Positions 1 through 8,757 of a stretch of DNA of 64,000 nt are shown one piece after another; position 1 is the first letter of the stretch, and every line of letters starts with the position of its first letter. Origin of the DNA: Pseudomonas sp. CCI4.2 (GTDB taxonomy: Bacteria > Pseudomonadota > Gammaproteobacteria > Pseudomonadales > Pseudomonadaceae); NCBI RefSeq assembly GCF_034350045.1, contig NZ_CP133781.1, positions 5,134,501-5,198,500 of the forward strand, given 5' to 3'. Below the pieces are notes generated by a model. That model was not told the DNA's origin. It made no database searches and worked only from the letters and a program-made list of their open reading frames with translations. Both the position numbers and the translations under genes were made by a program.

Positions 1-1102
1 CCTCGCCGAAGGTGACTTCGGTGCTGACGTAAATCGCTATGCGGTACAACACGTAGAGCGTAAGCGCCGCGATCACGACACCCCAGATAAAGTCGATCAA
101 CCGCGACCTTGCTTCACTGTAGTGGACCGGGGCTGATTTGGAGCGCGGCAGACTCAAGCGCATATGACCGATTCGGGTAATCGCGCGCGCAAACGGACGC
201 AATACTCGTTGAATGAAGCGAGTCCGTTGAATCAAATTTAGCACCCAGGACTCAGGTGATCCGCCTTGAGACGCAGTGTCTTCCATGCGGAACTTATCCG
301 CCCACGCCACCAGCGGCCGGAACAGAAACTGGTCGTAAATCAGAATTACCGCCACCATCGCTAAAATTACGTAGCCCACAGCGTGCATGTCTTGCTGTTG
401 AATAGCAGTGGCCAGATAAGACCCTACGCCCGGCAAGGTGATGGTCTTGTCTCCGACAGTAATAGCTTCCGAGGCCACCACAAAAAACCAGCCGCCCGAC
501 ATGCTCATCATCATGTTCCACACCAGTCCTGGCATCGCAAACGGCACGTCTAGCTTCCAGAATTTTTGCCAGCCGGACAGCTGGATATTCTGCGCCACCT
601 CTTCCAGATCACGGGGCAACATCCGCAGCGACTGATAAAAGCTGAACGTCATGTTCCACGCCTGGCTGGTAAAAATCGCGAAAATGGCCGCGCATTCCGC
701 GCCCAACACGCGCCCCGGAAACAGCAGCAGGAAAAACGTGACGGTGAACGAAATGTAGCCCAGCACAGGCACCGATTGCAGGATGTCCAAAACCGGCACC
801 AGCAGCTTCTCAGCGCGTCGGCTTTTTGCTGCCAGCGTCCCGTAAATCAGGGTGAATATCAGTGATGCAACCATGGCTGCGAGCATGCGCAAGGTGGTGC
901 GTATCGCGTACTCGGGCAGATTGGACGGGTCGAGGGAGATCACCTCGCTTTGCAACGTTGAAATCGGCGCCCACGTTTCACGTGCGCCGATCGAGAAGAA
1001 CAGCAAAAACCCGATAACCAATGGCATGGCTACCAAATCCCAGCGGTTGGGCAGCAGCCGTCGCGCCGTTGCGGGGATGTAATGACGGAATACTTTATTC
1101 AT
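1..1102 (-). CDS. ABC transporter permease (NitT/TauT-like), 3' part outside the window
   Basis: The reading frame is open from an ATG at 1102 to the window edge, giving 367 codons without a stop, so the C-terminus is missing. The product is an integral membrane permease with several hydrophobic segments. Around residues 165-225 it has the binding-protein-dependent transport pattern: a run through 'LPRDLEEVAQNIQLSGW' that matches the EAA-loop region, then a conserved 'MPGLVWNMMMSMSGGW' helix. A second hydrophobic region begins near the window edge, which suggests a long, two-part permease of the nitrate/sulfonate/bicarbonate type. The substrate cannot be told. The ATP-binding subunit would be expected downstream, at coordinates below 1. 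A perfect palindrome at 1130-1144 lies just upstream of the start. Confidence 0.8.
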   Translation of the reverse strand, partial: MNKVFRHYIPATARRLLPNRWDLVAMPLVIGFLLFFSIGARETWAPISTLQSEVISLDPSNLPEYAIRTTLRMLAAMVASLIFTLIYGTLAAKSRRAEKLLVPVLDILQSVPVLGYISFTVTFFLLLFPGRVLGAECAAIFAIFTSQAWNMTFSFYQSLRMLPRDLEEVAQNIQLSGWQKFWKLDVPFAMPGLVWNMMMSMSGGWFFVVASEAITVGDKTITLPGVGSYLATAIQQQDMHAVGYVILAMVAVILIYDQFLFRPLVAWADKFRMEDTASQGGSPESWVLNLIQRTRFIQRVLRPFARAITRIGHMRLSLPRSKSAPVHYSEARSRLIDFIWGVVIAALTLYVLYRIAIYVSTEVTFGE

Positions 1103-1606
1103 GTTCGGTGATTCCAGTAGCGTTCCGGGCGTGATCACAGATCACAAACCAACGTCCTCCAGAGCACAAATTGCGCGTAACTGCCAGCAGGCAATCGACA
1201 CCCAGCACACTGTATTGAGGCTGTAAAACGACGGAGATTGGCCACGCAAACGAACGCTAGCTGGCATTACAGAAGTGATCGCGCTATTCAGTGATCCAAA
1301 TCGCTGAATAGATCCGCGCACCTACTGCATCCGGTCTGGCATCCCACTGTGTGACCCACCGAGAATGGTCAGGGTCCATGGGGATCTCCTTTGGTAAGGT
1401 TAAGATGATGTCAGGGTGCAAAACGAACAGCCTTCATGTGTTTTTCAATGAACATAAATGCAGTGCTTTTCGCGGCCGGATAATACCTATCAATATGTGA
1501 CACAAACATGAATCAGGCTTAATTATTGCTCAATCATTCTGTCTGGCACCTGTCGCTACACCTTCCAGCGTAGCCATCTGACGGGGGTAAAACATCCGAG
1601 GCTGGC
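1103..1606. other. intergenic region between mgtE and ABC permease
   Basis: About 500 bases without a recognised gene. Apart from the small frame at 1284-1379 it holds a perfect palindrome GTGATC-ACA-GATCAC at 1130-1144 close to the permease start, and the inverted repeat at 1284-1311. The part at 1430-1530 is AT-rich. No clear T-tailed terminator for mgtE is seen. Confidence 0.5.
1284..1379 (-). CDS. possible 31-residue small protein with strong ribosome binding site
   Basis: The ATG at 1379 is preceded on the minus strand by AAAGGAG with a six-base spacer, an almost ideal Shine-Dalgarno sequence. The frame runs 31 codons to a TAG. The peptide is rich in Asp, Trp and Arg and has no membrane segment. 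Its last codons lie in an inverted repeat (CTATTCAG/CTGAATAG, 1284-1311). It sits between mgtE and the ABC permease gene on the same strand. It could be a real small gene, a leader peptide or the 5' remnant of a lost gene. I do not recognise it. Confidence 0.3.
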   Translation of the reverse strand: MDPDHSRWVTQWDARPDAVGARIYSAIWITE

Positions 1607-3049
1607 TTAAAGCAAAAATATCGTCGCCAGCCCCAGGAAGATAAAAAATCCGCCACTGTCGGTCATCGCGGTGATCATTACGCTTGCACCCATGGCCGGA
1701 TCCCGCCCCATACGCACGAGCGTCATCGGGATCAATACGCCCATCAGTGCCGCCAGCAACAGGTTGAGAGTCATGGCAGCGGTCATCACCACGCCAAGCG
1801 ACCAACTTCCGTAAAGCAAGTAGGCAACCACACCGATTACCCCACCCCAGACCAACCCATTTATCAAGGAGACGATCAGCTCTTTGCGCATCAGGCGCGA
1901 GGTGTTGCCGGTACTGACCTGATCCAGCGCCATTGCACGCACGATCATGGTGATGGTCTGGTTGCCGGAGTTGCCACCAATGCCGGCGACGATGGGCATC
2001 AAGGCGGCCAGAGCCACCAACTTCTCGATCGAGCCTTCGAACAGGCCAATGACCCGTGAGGCGATGAAGGCGGTGATCAGATTGATTGCCAGCCACGCCC
2101 AACGGTTACGCAGAGACTTCCAGACCGACGCGAAGATGTCTTCTTCTTCACGCAGACCCGCCATGTTTAGGACTTCGCTTTCGCTCTCCTCACGAATCAA
2201 ATCGACCATTTCGTCAATGGTCAAACGGCCGATCAGCTTGCCGTTCTTGTCGACCACGGGGGCAGAAATAAGGTCATAACGCTCGAAGGCCTGAGCGGCG
2301 TCGTAAGCGTCTTCGTCCGGGTGAAAACTGACGGTGTCATTGGCCATGACCGCCGCGACTCGCTTCTCAGGGTCGTTGACCAACAACCGCTTGAGTGGCA
2401 GCACGCCTTTGAGTATGCCGTCGTTGTCGACCACAAATAATTTATCGGTATGGCCTGGCAGATCTTTGAGCCGGCGCAGGTAACGCAAGACGACTTCCAG
2501 GCTGACGTCCTCGCGAATCGTCACCATCTCGAAGTCCATCAGGGCGCCAACTTGATCATCCTTGTAGGACAACGCAGAGCGCACACGCTCACGCTGCTGG
2601 ACGTCCAGTGCCTCCATCAGTTCGTGAACGACGTCACGCGGTAATTCAGGGGCAAGGTCAGCGAGTTCGTCGGCGTCCATTTCCTTGGCCGCAGCCAGGA
2701 GTTCGTGATCGTCCATGTCGGCGATCAGCGTTTCACGAACGGAATCTGAAACTTCGAGAAGGATGTCTCCGTCACGCTCGGCTTTGACCAACTGCCAGAC
2801 CGTCAGACGATCTTCGAGTGGCAAGGCTTCTAGGATGTGGGCAACGTCGGCAGAGTGCAGGTCATCAAGCTTGCGTTGCAACTCGACGACGTTCTGCCGG
2901 TGAACAAGGTTTTCAACACGGTCGTGGTGCTGACCTTCCTGACGATGAGTCAGGTCTTCGACCACTCGCTGCCGCTGCAGCAACTCAATGACTTGAGCGA
3001 GGCGGTCCTGCAAGCTGTCTTGCGATTTTTTTACTTCTGTTTCGGTCAT
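1607..3049 (-). CDS. mgtE: magnesium transporter MgtE
   Basis: A 480-residue inner-membrane Mg2+ channel/transporter. The N-terminal MgtE_N helical domain (about residues 30-160, with 'LHSADVAHILEALPLEDR') is followed by paired CBS domains (about 165-290), a plug helix and five transmembrane helices at the C-terminus. The pore signature 'MPIVAGIGGNSGNQ' is present, and the family is known to gate by Mg2+ binding to the cytoplasmic domains. I chose the ATG at 3049 because it has GGAG upstream and the protein then starts MTETEVKK, as in other pseudomonads. A longer frame to 3079 adds residues unlike the family. It is monocistronic as far as can be seen. Confidence 0.95.
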   Translation of the reverse strand: MTETEVKKSQDSLQDRLAQVIELLQRQRVVEDLTHRQEGQHHDRVENLVHRQNVVELQRKLDDLHSADVAHILEALPLEDRLTVWQLVKAERDGDILLEVSDSVRETLIADMDDHELLAAAKEMDADELADLAPELPRDVVHELMEALDVQQRERVRSALSYKDDQVGALMDFEMVTIREDVSLEVVLRYLRRLKDLPGHTDKLFVVDNDGILKGVLPLKRLLVNDPEKRVAAVMANDTVSFHPDEDAYDAAQAFERYDLISAPVVDKNGKLIGRLTIDEMVDLIREESESEVLNMAGLREEEDIFASVWKSLRNRWAWLAINLITAFIASRVIGLFEGSIEKLVALAALMPIVAGIGGNSGNQTITMIVRAMALDQVSTGNTSRLMRKELIVSLINGLVWGGVIGVVAYLLYGSWSLGVVMTAAMTLNLLLAALMGVLIPMTLVRMGRDPAMGASVMITAMTDSGGFFIFLGLATIFLL

Positions 3050-3358
3050 AGGCGAACTCCACTCCCAGCAGCGGAGCACGCCGGGGAGATCAATCAGTCA
3101 ATTCATGATTGGTAAAACGTGTTGCCGAGTTACTACTGGGTAAGTCCATGGAGGTATTCCACAAGCCCCGGCGGGGCTGACGGGCGCAATGATACACGCA
3201 TGCCGCCTTCGCACCCTATAAAATCTTGGCAAGAACAAGCGCTTGCGACGCACAATTAATTCAACAGTGCTGTGACGTTACATCCTGCGAAGAAAACACG
3301 CGGGTTACACATTAGGCCAAGCGTTAAGCTTGGAGGCGAGCGTCACGGAGGACCTCAA

Positions 3359-3865
3359 ATGCTTGCCACTGCCCGAACAACGCTAATCGCCGCCCTGCTC
3401 AGTTGCGCACCTTCAGCACCCGCCACCACCGTTCAGCGCTGCGAGGACCCCGAAGGTCGTGTCAGCTTCACCTATCACGGCTGCCCCGACGGCCATCGCA
3501 TGCAGTCGCAAAATGCTTACAACCCCACACCCGGCAGCACGATGTCGCTTTTGCCCGAAGCCGAGCCCTTTCGAGACCGGCGGGTAACACGCACAGACTC
3601 ACAGCGAACCGATAAAGAATTAGTCGTTGTAGGGCGACATGATGATGGCTGTGGAAATGTGTTGAGCAGCGAGCAACGACGTCGCGCGATTATTCAGCAG
3701 CAGATCCGCGTCGGCATGACGCTGCGCGACGTAGAAAGCTCTTTGGGCAAGCCGGATAAAGTGGTGAGTCGCAACGGAGAAACTCGCTATACGTACGAGC
3801 CAAAAAATGGACGCAGCAGCCAAGTTGTTTTCGATGAGGAAGGATGCGTAAAAGGCAAACGTTAG
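3359..3865 (+). CDS. secreted DUF4124 / SmpA-OmlA-like protein
   Basis: A 168-residue protein with an N-terminal signal peptide (about residues 1-24, cleavage after a Ser-Ala-Pro-Ala run). A short DUF4124-type segment follows (residues 25-45, a Cys-containing 'RCEDPEGRVSFTYHGCP' stretch). The C-terminal part (about 105-168) resembles the SmpA/OmlA/BamE fold: 'IRVGMTLRDVESSLGKPDKV' then 'TRYTYEP'. There is no lipobox, so it is probably periplasmic. Start choice: GGAGG lies about eight bases before the ATG at 3359, while an upstream in-frame start at 3272 lacks a signal peptide context. A terminator follows directly. The function is unknown; a role in envelope integrity is inferred only from the fold. 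Confidence 0.75.
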   Translation: MLATARTTLIAALLSCAPSAPATTVQRCEDPEGRVSFTYHGCPDGHRMQSQNAYNPTPGSTMSLLPEAEPFRDRRVTRTDSQRTDKELVVVGRHDDGCGNVLSSEQRRRAIIQQQIRVGMTLRDVESSLGKPDKVVSRNGETRYTYEPKNGRSSQVVFDEEGCVKGKR

Positions 3866-3870
3866 ACAGC

Positions 3871-3900
3871 AAAAAGCCCGCATCAAGATGCAGGCTTTTT
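3871..3900 (+). terminator. Rho-independent terminator
   Basis: AAAAAGCC(C)GCATC-AA-GATGC(A)GGCTTTTT forms a near-perfect hairpin with A and T tails on both sides. It ends the upstream plus-strand gene and can also stop transcripts leaving the minus-strand tRNA genes. Confidence 0.85.
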
Positions 3901-3906
3901 GGTGTT

Positions 3907-3983
3907 TGGTGCACTCGACAGGATTCGAACCTGTGACCGCTCGGTTCGTAGCCGAGTACTCTATCCAGCTGAGCTACGAGTGC
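3907..3983 (-). tRNA. tRNA-Arg (ACG), copy 2
   Basis: A 77-base cloverleaf on the minus strand, from GCACTCG (5' acceptor) to CGAGTGC-A-CCA with encoded CCA. The anticodon loop CTACGAA gives anticodon ACG. The T arm GGTTCGAATCC is intact. Its sequence is identical to the copy at 4057-4133. Confidence 0.97.
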
Positions 3984-4056
3984 ATTTTGTGTTTGATAAA
4001 CCAGACCACCGCTGGTTGAAGCAAGTTACTTACATCACTGTAAACAACCTTTGAAA

Positions 4057-4133
4057 TGGTGCACTCGACAGGATTCGAACCTGTGACCGCTCGGTTCGTA
4101 GCCGAGTACTCTATCCAGCTGAGCTACGAGTGC
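4057..4133 (-). tRNA. tRNA-Arg (ACG), copy 1
   Basis: A 77-base tRNA gene on the minus strand with encoded CCA and anticodon ACG, identical to the neighbouring copy 150 bases further along. The spacer differs, so the duplication covers little more than the tRNA itself. It is probably processed from a common transcript with its neighbours. Confidence 0.97.
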
Positions 4134-4240
4134 ATTTGTTGCCGCGCATTATAGGTCGTTAAATCATTTAGTCAAGAACTTTTGCTAGTAAAATCAGACA
4201 CTTACCGCTCAAGCCAGATTACAACGCACTACATAAATAA

Positions 4241-4331
4241 TGGCGGAGAAGGGGGGATTCGAACCCCCGACACCCTTTTGAGGTGTACTCCCTTAGCAGG
4301 GGAGCGCCTTCGGCCACTCGGCCACCTCTCC
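4241..4331 (-). tRNA. tRNA-Ser (GCT)
   Basis: A 91-base class II tRNA on the minus strand. The acceptor GGAGAGG pairs with CTTCTCC, the discriminator is G and CCA is encoded. The anticodon loop CTGCTAA gives GCT. The long variable arm (ACACCTC...GGGTGT) is typical of tRNA-Ser. It follows csrA at 62 bases and precedes the two tRNA-Arg genes. Confidence 0.97.
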
Positions 4332-4343
4332 GCAACACGGGGC

Positions 4344-4373
4344 GTATAATAACCAGCTTTCCCCCGTTTGCAA
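4344..4373 (-). promoter_or_regulatory. probable promoter of the tRNA-Ser/tRNA-Arg group
   Basis: Minus strand: TTGCAA (4373-4368), 18 bases, then TTATAC (4349-4344). This places the start point a few bases before the tRNA-Ser 5' end at 4331. The elements match sigma-70 boxes moderately well, and the position is the main support. Confidence 0.5.
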
Positions 4374-4393
4374 AGCCTAAATTTCAATAAAAA

Positions 4394-4582
4394 TTAATGA
4401 CTTGGTTCTTCGTCCTTCTCTTTCTTAATACGCAGGTAAATTTCCTCACGGTGAACCGCAACCTCTTTCGGGGCATTGACGCCGATTCGTACTTGATTAC
4501 CTTTAACGCCGAGCACAGTCACAGTGATTTCGCCATCACCAATGATCAGGCTTTCTGCGCACCGACGAGTCAGAATCAGCAT
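4394..4582 (-). CDS. csrA: carbon storage regulator CsrA/RsmA
   Basis: A 62-residue RNA-binding global regulator. It starts MLILTRRCAESLIIGDG and contains the core VTVLGVKGNQVRIGVNAPKE with the conserved HREE arginine (residue 45), which contacts GGA motifs in target leaders. The known role is translational repression of secondary metabolism and biofilm genes, relieved by Rsm small RNAs. The ATG at 4582 gives the exact family N-terminus and has AGGAG-like sequence upstream. A longer frame to 4645 is not family-like. The gene lies behind lysC and before tRNA-Ser, the usual Pseudomonas arrangement. Confidence 0.97.
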   Translation of the reverse strand: MLILTRRCAESLIIGDGEITVTVLGVKGNQVRIGVNAPKEVAVHREEIYLRIKKEKDEEPSH

Positions 4583-4664
4583 ACCTTTCTCCTCATGCAT
4601 TGCTTTCAGGGACAACAGTCTGCAAAAACTACAGGCGCGTTTCACCGCGCCTTATGGCAACGCG

Positions 4665-5900
4665 TCACTCGCCTTGGCGGGCCGGTGCGTCCAATTCAAA
4701 AGCAGTGTGCAGCGAACGTACAGCCAGCTCCAGATACTTCTCTTCGATGACCACTGAAACCTTGATTTCAGACGTGGAGATCATCTGAATGTTGATGCTC
4801 TCCTTGGCCAACGATTCGAACATACGGCTGGCAACTCCTGCATGGGAGCGCATACCCACACCCACGATAGACACCTTGGCAATCTTGGTGTCGCCAACGA
4901 CTTCCCGCGCGCTGATTTCACGCGCGGTATTTTCCAGCACCAACAAGGCGGCCTGATAGTCATTGCGGTGTACGGTAAAGGTGAAATCGGTGGTGTTATC
5001 GTACGCAACGTTCTGCACGATCATGTCCACTTCGATGTTCGCGGCGCTGATCGGGCCGAGAATCTTGAAAGCCACACCAGGGTTATCTGGCACGCCACGG
5101 ATGGTCAGCTTGGCTTCGTCGCGGTTGAAGGCGATGCCGGAAATGATCGGCTGTTCCATGGATTCCTCTTCATCAATGGTAATGAGGGTGCCCGGACCCT
5201 CCTGGAAACTGTGCAATACGCGCAGCGGAACGTTGTATTTACCGGCGAACTCGACCGCGCGGATCTGAAGCACTTTTGAACCGAGGCTGGCCATTTCCAG
5301 CATCTCTTCAAAGGTGATCTTGTCCAGCCGTTGAGCGCTCGACACCACACGCGGGTCGGTGGTGTAGACGCCATCGACGTCGGTATAAATCTGGCACTCA
5401 TCCGCTTTCAGTGCAGCCGCAAGGGCTACGCCTGTCGTGTCTGAACCACCACGACCCAGGGTCGTGATATTGCCGTGCTCGTCGACGCCCTGGAAGCCAG
5501 CGACGACCACTACTTTGCCTGCTTTCAAATCAGCACGAATCTTCTGATCATCAATCTGCAGAATACGCGCCTTGTTGTGCGCGCTGTCGGTCAGGATGCG
5601 CACCTGGTTGCCGGTGTAGGACACCGCAGGCACACCGCGCTTGATCAGCGCCATGGCAAGCAAGGCGATGGTCACCTGCTCACCGGTGGAAACGATCACG
5701 TCCAGCTCACGCGGAACCGGTTGATCGCTGATTTGTTTCGCCAGGCCGATCAGACGGTTGGTTTCGCCGCTCATGGCCGACAACACAACGACCAGCTCAG
5801 TACCTGCATCGTGGAACTTCTTAACCTTGTCGGCCACTTGCTCAATTCGCTCGACAGAGCCAACCGAAGTGCCCCCAAATTTCTGTACGATCAAAGCCAT
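4665..5900 (-). CDS. lysC: aspartate kinase
   Basis: A 411-residue enzyme phosphorylating L-aspartate, the first step to lysine, threonine and methionine. It has an N-terminal kinase domain with the KFGGTSVG substrate/ATP motif (residues 7-14) and 'TTLGRGGSDTTGVALAAAL', followed by two ACT domains (about 265-411) for feedback control. An internal in-frame ATG at 5159, preceded by AGAGGA, begins MEQPIISGIAFNRDEAK at the start of the ACT part. It could give a separate 164-residue regulatory beta subunit, as known for alpha2beta2 aspartokinases. The gene lies between alaS and csrA on the same strand. Confidence 0.96.
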   Translation of the reverse strand: MALIVQKFGGTSVGSVERIEQVADKVKKFHDAGTELVVVLSAMSGETNRLIGLAKQISDQPVPRELDVIVSTGEQVTIALLAMALIKRGVPAVSYTGNQVRILTDSAHNKARILQIDDQKIRADLKAGKVVVVAGFQGVDEHGNITTLGRGGSDTTGVALAAALKADECQIYTDVDGVYTTDPRVVSSAQRLDKITFEEMLEMASLGSKVLQIRAVEFAGKYNVPLRVLHSFQEGPGTLITIDEEESMEQPIISGIAFNRDEAKLTIRGVPDNPGVAFKILGPISAANIEVDMIVQNVAYDNTTDFTFTVHRNDYQAALLVLENTAREISAREVVGDTKIAKVSIVGVGMRSHAGVASRMFESLAKESINIQMISTSEIKVSVVIEEKYLELAVRSLHTAFELDAPARQGE

Positions 5901-5960
5901 CTTAAAGCCGCCTCAGCCCATGAAGGGCGCCCAATAAACATTCATACCCCAAGCGCCAAA

Positions 5961-5980
5961 GCCTGCCGCATGCGGCAGGC
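5961..5980 (-). terminator. palindromic hairpin after alaS, likely terminator
   Basis: A 20-base perfect palindrome, GCCTGCCGCA followed by its complement. It begins 11 bases beyond the alaS stop and is followed on the minus strand by TTTGG. The T run is short, so it may be a weak terminator that lets some transcription into lysC. Confidence 0.5.
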
Positions 5981-5991
5981 CTGGAGGACGA

Positions 5992-8610
5992 CTAGATACC
6001 CTGCTCGACAAAAGGCACGGCCAACGCCAGCGCTGCATCCAGCGCCCCGGCGTCCACGCCGCCACCTTGAGCCATGTCAGGACGACCACCGCCTTTACCT
6101 CCAACGGCGGCGGCCGCTTGCTTCATCAAATCACCGGCCTTGAGTTGGCCAGTCAGGTCCTTGGTTACGCCTGCAACCAGTACGACCCTATCTTCATGGA
6201 CACTGCCGAGCAGGATCACTGCGCGGCCGAGTTTGTTCTTCAACTGATCAACCAAGGCCAACAGGGCTTTACCATCCTGACCGTCAAGGCGCACGGCGAG
6301 GACTTTGACCCCTTTGACGTCCAGCGCGGCCGATGACAGATCGTCACCCGCTGCGCTCGCCGCCTTGGCTTGTAATTGGTCCAGCTGTTTTTCCAAAAGA
6401 CGGTTGCGTTCAATCACTGCGAGAAGCTTGTCCAGCAGGTTGTCGCGACTGCCTTTGACCAGAATTGCGGCTTCCTTGAGTTGATCTTCGGCAGCATTGA
6501 GGTACGCCAGTGCCGCAGCCCCTGTCACCGCTTCGATGCGTCGAACCCCCGCAGCCACACCACTTTCATTGGTGATTTTCAGCAGCGCGATGTCACCGGT
6601 GCGATTAGCGTGAATACCGCCACACAGCTCAACGGAGAAATCACCGCCCATGCTCAGCACACGGACGTTATCGCCGTACTTCTCGCCGAACAGCGCCATG
6701 GCGCCCTTCTTCTTGGCGGTCTCGATATCGGTTTCCACGGTTTCTACCGGAGAATTCTTACGCACTTCGCGGTTGACGATTTCTTCCAGCGCTTTCAACT
6801 GCTCTGGCTTGATCGCTTCGAAGTGGCTGAAGTCGAAACGCAAGCGCTGACTGTCGACCAACGAACCTTTCTGCGTCACATGCTCGCCCAACACTTGGCG
6901 CAATGCCGCGTGCAGCAAGTGTGTCGCCGAGTGGTTCAAGGAGGTGGCATGACGAACGTCGGCATTAACTTCGGTGGTCAGCTCGGCGCCTGCGTTAAGA
7001 CTGCCTGAAGCGAGCACACCGTGGTGAAGGAACGCGCCACCGGTTTTAGTTGTATCGCGCACATCAAAGCGCACACCGGCCGCTTCGAGGTAACCGCAAT
7101 CGCCGATCTGCCCGCCGGACTCAGCGTAGAACGGGGTTTGGTCGAGGATCACAACGCCCTCTTCGCCCTCGCTCAACTGATCAACCGCTTGGCCGTCTTT
7201 ATAGAGAGCAACCACTTTGGCCGTGCCTCGGGTCGCGCCGTAACCGAGAAACTCGGTCGGTACGTCAACTTTGACCAGGCTGTTGTAATCCATGCCGAAC
7301 GCACTGGCTGAACGAGCGCGCACGCGCTGAGCGTCCATTTCACGCTCAAAGCCTACTTCGTCGAGGGTCAGGTTACGTTCCCGAGCGATGTCGCCTGTCA
7401 GGTCCATCGGGAAACCGTAGGTGTCATACAACTTGAACACGACGTCGCCGGGCACCACCGTGCCTTTCAGTTCAGCCAGGTCCAGCTCCAGAATCTTCAG
7501 GCCCTGTTCCAGGGTTTTGGCGAACTGCTCTTCTTCAGCTTTCAGTACGCGCTCAATGTGCGACTGGTTCTGCGTCAGTTCAGGGAACGCGCTGCCCATT
7601 TCCGCGACTAGCGCCGCGACGATCTGATAGAAGAAGCTGCCGGTGGCGCCAAGTTTGTTGCCATGACGGCAGGCGCGACGAATAATCCGACGCAACACGT
7701 AACCGCGCCCTTCGTTGGACGGCAGCACGCCGTCAGCGATCAGGAAGCCGCACGAACGAATGTGGTCAGCCACGACTTTAAGCGACGGCTGCGCGTCGTT
7801 CGTGCAACCAACGGCCTTGGCCGATGCCGCCAACAGGCTTTGGAACAGGTCGATTTCGTAGTTGGAATGCACGTGTTGCAGTACGGCGCTGATGCGTTCC
7901 AGGCCCATACCGGTGTCCACCGACGGCGCTGGCAACGGGTGCAGCACGCCATCCGCAGTGCGGTTGAACTGCATGAACACGTTGTTCCATATTTCGATGT
8001 AACGGTCGCCGTCTTCTTCTGGTGAACCGGGTGGGCCGCCCCAGATGTCAGCGCCGTGGTCGTAGAAAATCTCGGTGCAGGGGCCGCACGGGCCGGTATC
8101 GCCCATGGTCCAGAAGTTATCGGATGCGTAAGGCGCGCCTTTGTTGTCGCCGATACGGACCATGCGCTCAGCTGGCACACCAATTTCCTGGGTCCAGATG
8201 TCGTAGGCTTCGTCATCGCTGGCGTAGACCGTAACCCACAGTTTGTCTTTGGGCAGGCCCAACACCGATGTCAGGAAGGTCCAGGCAAAGGTGATCGCGT
8301 CGCGCTTGAAATAATCACCGAAGCTGAAGTTACCCAGCATCTCGAAAAAAGTGTGGTGACGCGCGGTATAACCGACGTTCTCCAGGTCGTTGTGCTTGCC
8401 ACCGGCGCGTACGCATTTTTGACTGCTGACGGCGCGGGTGTAGGCGCGCTTTTCCTGGCCCAGGAAGCAGTCCTTGAACTGGTTCATGCCTGCGTTGGTG
8501 AACAGCAGGGTGGGATCGTTGCCCGGAATCAACGAGCTGGAAGCTACACGGGTGTGACCTTTCTCTTCGAAGAAACGAAGGAAGGCTTCACGAATTTCTG
8601 CGCTTTTCAT
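5992..8610 (-). CDS. alaS: alanyl-tRNA synthetase
   Basis: An 872-residue class II synthetase charging tRNA-Ala. The N-terminal catalytic core starts MKSAEIREAFLRFFEEKGH and has motif 1-3 patterns ('LFTNAGMNQFK', 'GRGYVLRRIIRRA'). The editing domain carries the zinc ligands HSATH and CGGIH, which remove mis-charged Ser and Gly. The C-terminal oligomerisation/C-Ala region ends in the glycine-rich 'GGKGGGRPDMAQGGG' stretch. The length is normal. The ATG at 8610 has GGAAG upstream; the longer frame to 8727 runs through the promoter. Confidence 0.97.
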   Translation of the reverse strand: MKSAEIREAFLRFFEEKGHTRVASSSLIPGNDPTLLFTNAGMNQFKDCFLGQEKRAYTRAVSSQKCVRAGGKHNDLENVGYTARHHTFFEMLGNFSFGDYFKRDAITFAWTFLTSVLGLPKDKLWVTVYASDDEAYDIWTQEIGVPAERMVRIGDNKGAPYASDNFWTMGDTGPCGPCTEIFYDHGADIWGGPPGSPEEDGDRYIEIWNNVFMQFNRTADGVLHPLPAPSVDTGMGLERISAVLQHVHSNYEIDLFQSLLAASAKAVGCTNDAQPSLKVVADHIRSCGFLIADGVLPSNEGRGYVLRRIIRRACRHGNKLGATGSFFYQIVAALVAEMGSAFPELTQNQSHIERVLKAEEEQFAKTLEQGLKILELDLAELKGTVVPGDVVFKLYDTYGFPMDLTGDIARERNLTLDEVGFEREMDAQRVRARSASAFGMDYNSLVKVDVPTEFLGYGATRGTAKVVALYKDGQAVDQLSEGEEGVVILDQTPFYAESGGQIGDCGYLEAAGVRFDVRDTTKTGGAFLHHGVLASGSLNAGAELTTEVNADVRHATSLNHSATHLLHAALRQVLGEHVTQKGSLVDSQRLRFDFSHFEAIKPEQLKALEEIVNREVRKNSPVETVETDIETAKKKGAMALFGEKYGDNVRVLSMGGDFSVELCGGIHANRTGDIALLKITNESGVAAGVRRIEAVTGAAALAYLNAAEDQLKEAAILVKGSRDNLLDKLLAVIERNRLLEKQLDQLQAKAASAAGDDLSSAALDVKGVKVLAVRLDGQDGKALLALVDQLKNKLGRAVILLGSVHEDRVVLVAGVTKDLTGQLKAGDLMKQAAAAVGGKGGGRPDMAQGGGVDAGALDAALALAVPFVEQGI

Positions 8611-8685
8611 AGGTTCTTCCACGGAGACTGCTGCCAAAGGCAAGTGCAAAACGTCCAAAAGAGGGTGCGACTTGCAAAGGGCCGC

Positions 8686-8691
8686 ATTATA
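8686..8691 (-). promoter_or_regulatory. -10 box of the alaS promoter
   Basis: On the minus strand, TATAAT matches the sigma-70 -10 consensus exactly and lies 76 bases before the alaS start. No good -35 hexamer is seen at 16-18 bases, so the promoter call rests on the -10 box and its position. Confidence 0.45.
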
Positions 8692-8757
8692 TAGGCGTTG
8701 GCCGCTCGGCACAGCGTGTTTGTACATTGTCAGCCGGCAATTGGACTGTCGGCGTGT

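Noticed and set aside
1530..2102. 190-codon frame opposite in phase to mgtE
   Set aside because: A shadow of mgtE, composed of His/Arg/Gly-rich sequence typical of an alternate frame in GC-rich DNA.
3163..3178. AGCCCCGGCGGGGCT hairpin upstream of mgtE, considered as terminator or operator
   Set aside because: No T run on either strand and no gene ends here; kept only as a possible mRNA-leader structure.
3907..4331. tRNA cluster considered as an integration (att) site for an island
   Set aside because: No integrase and no partial tRNA copy flanking foreign DNA in the window; the two tRNA-Arg copies are full-length.
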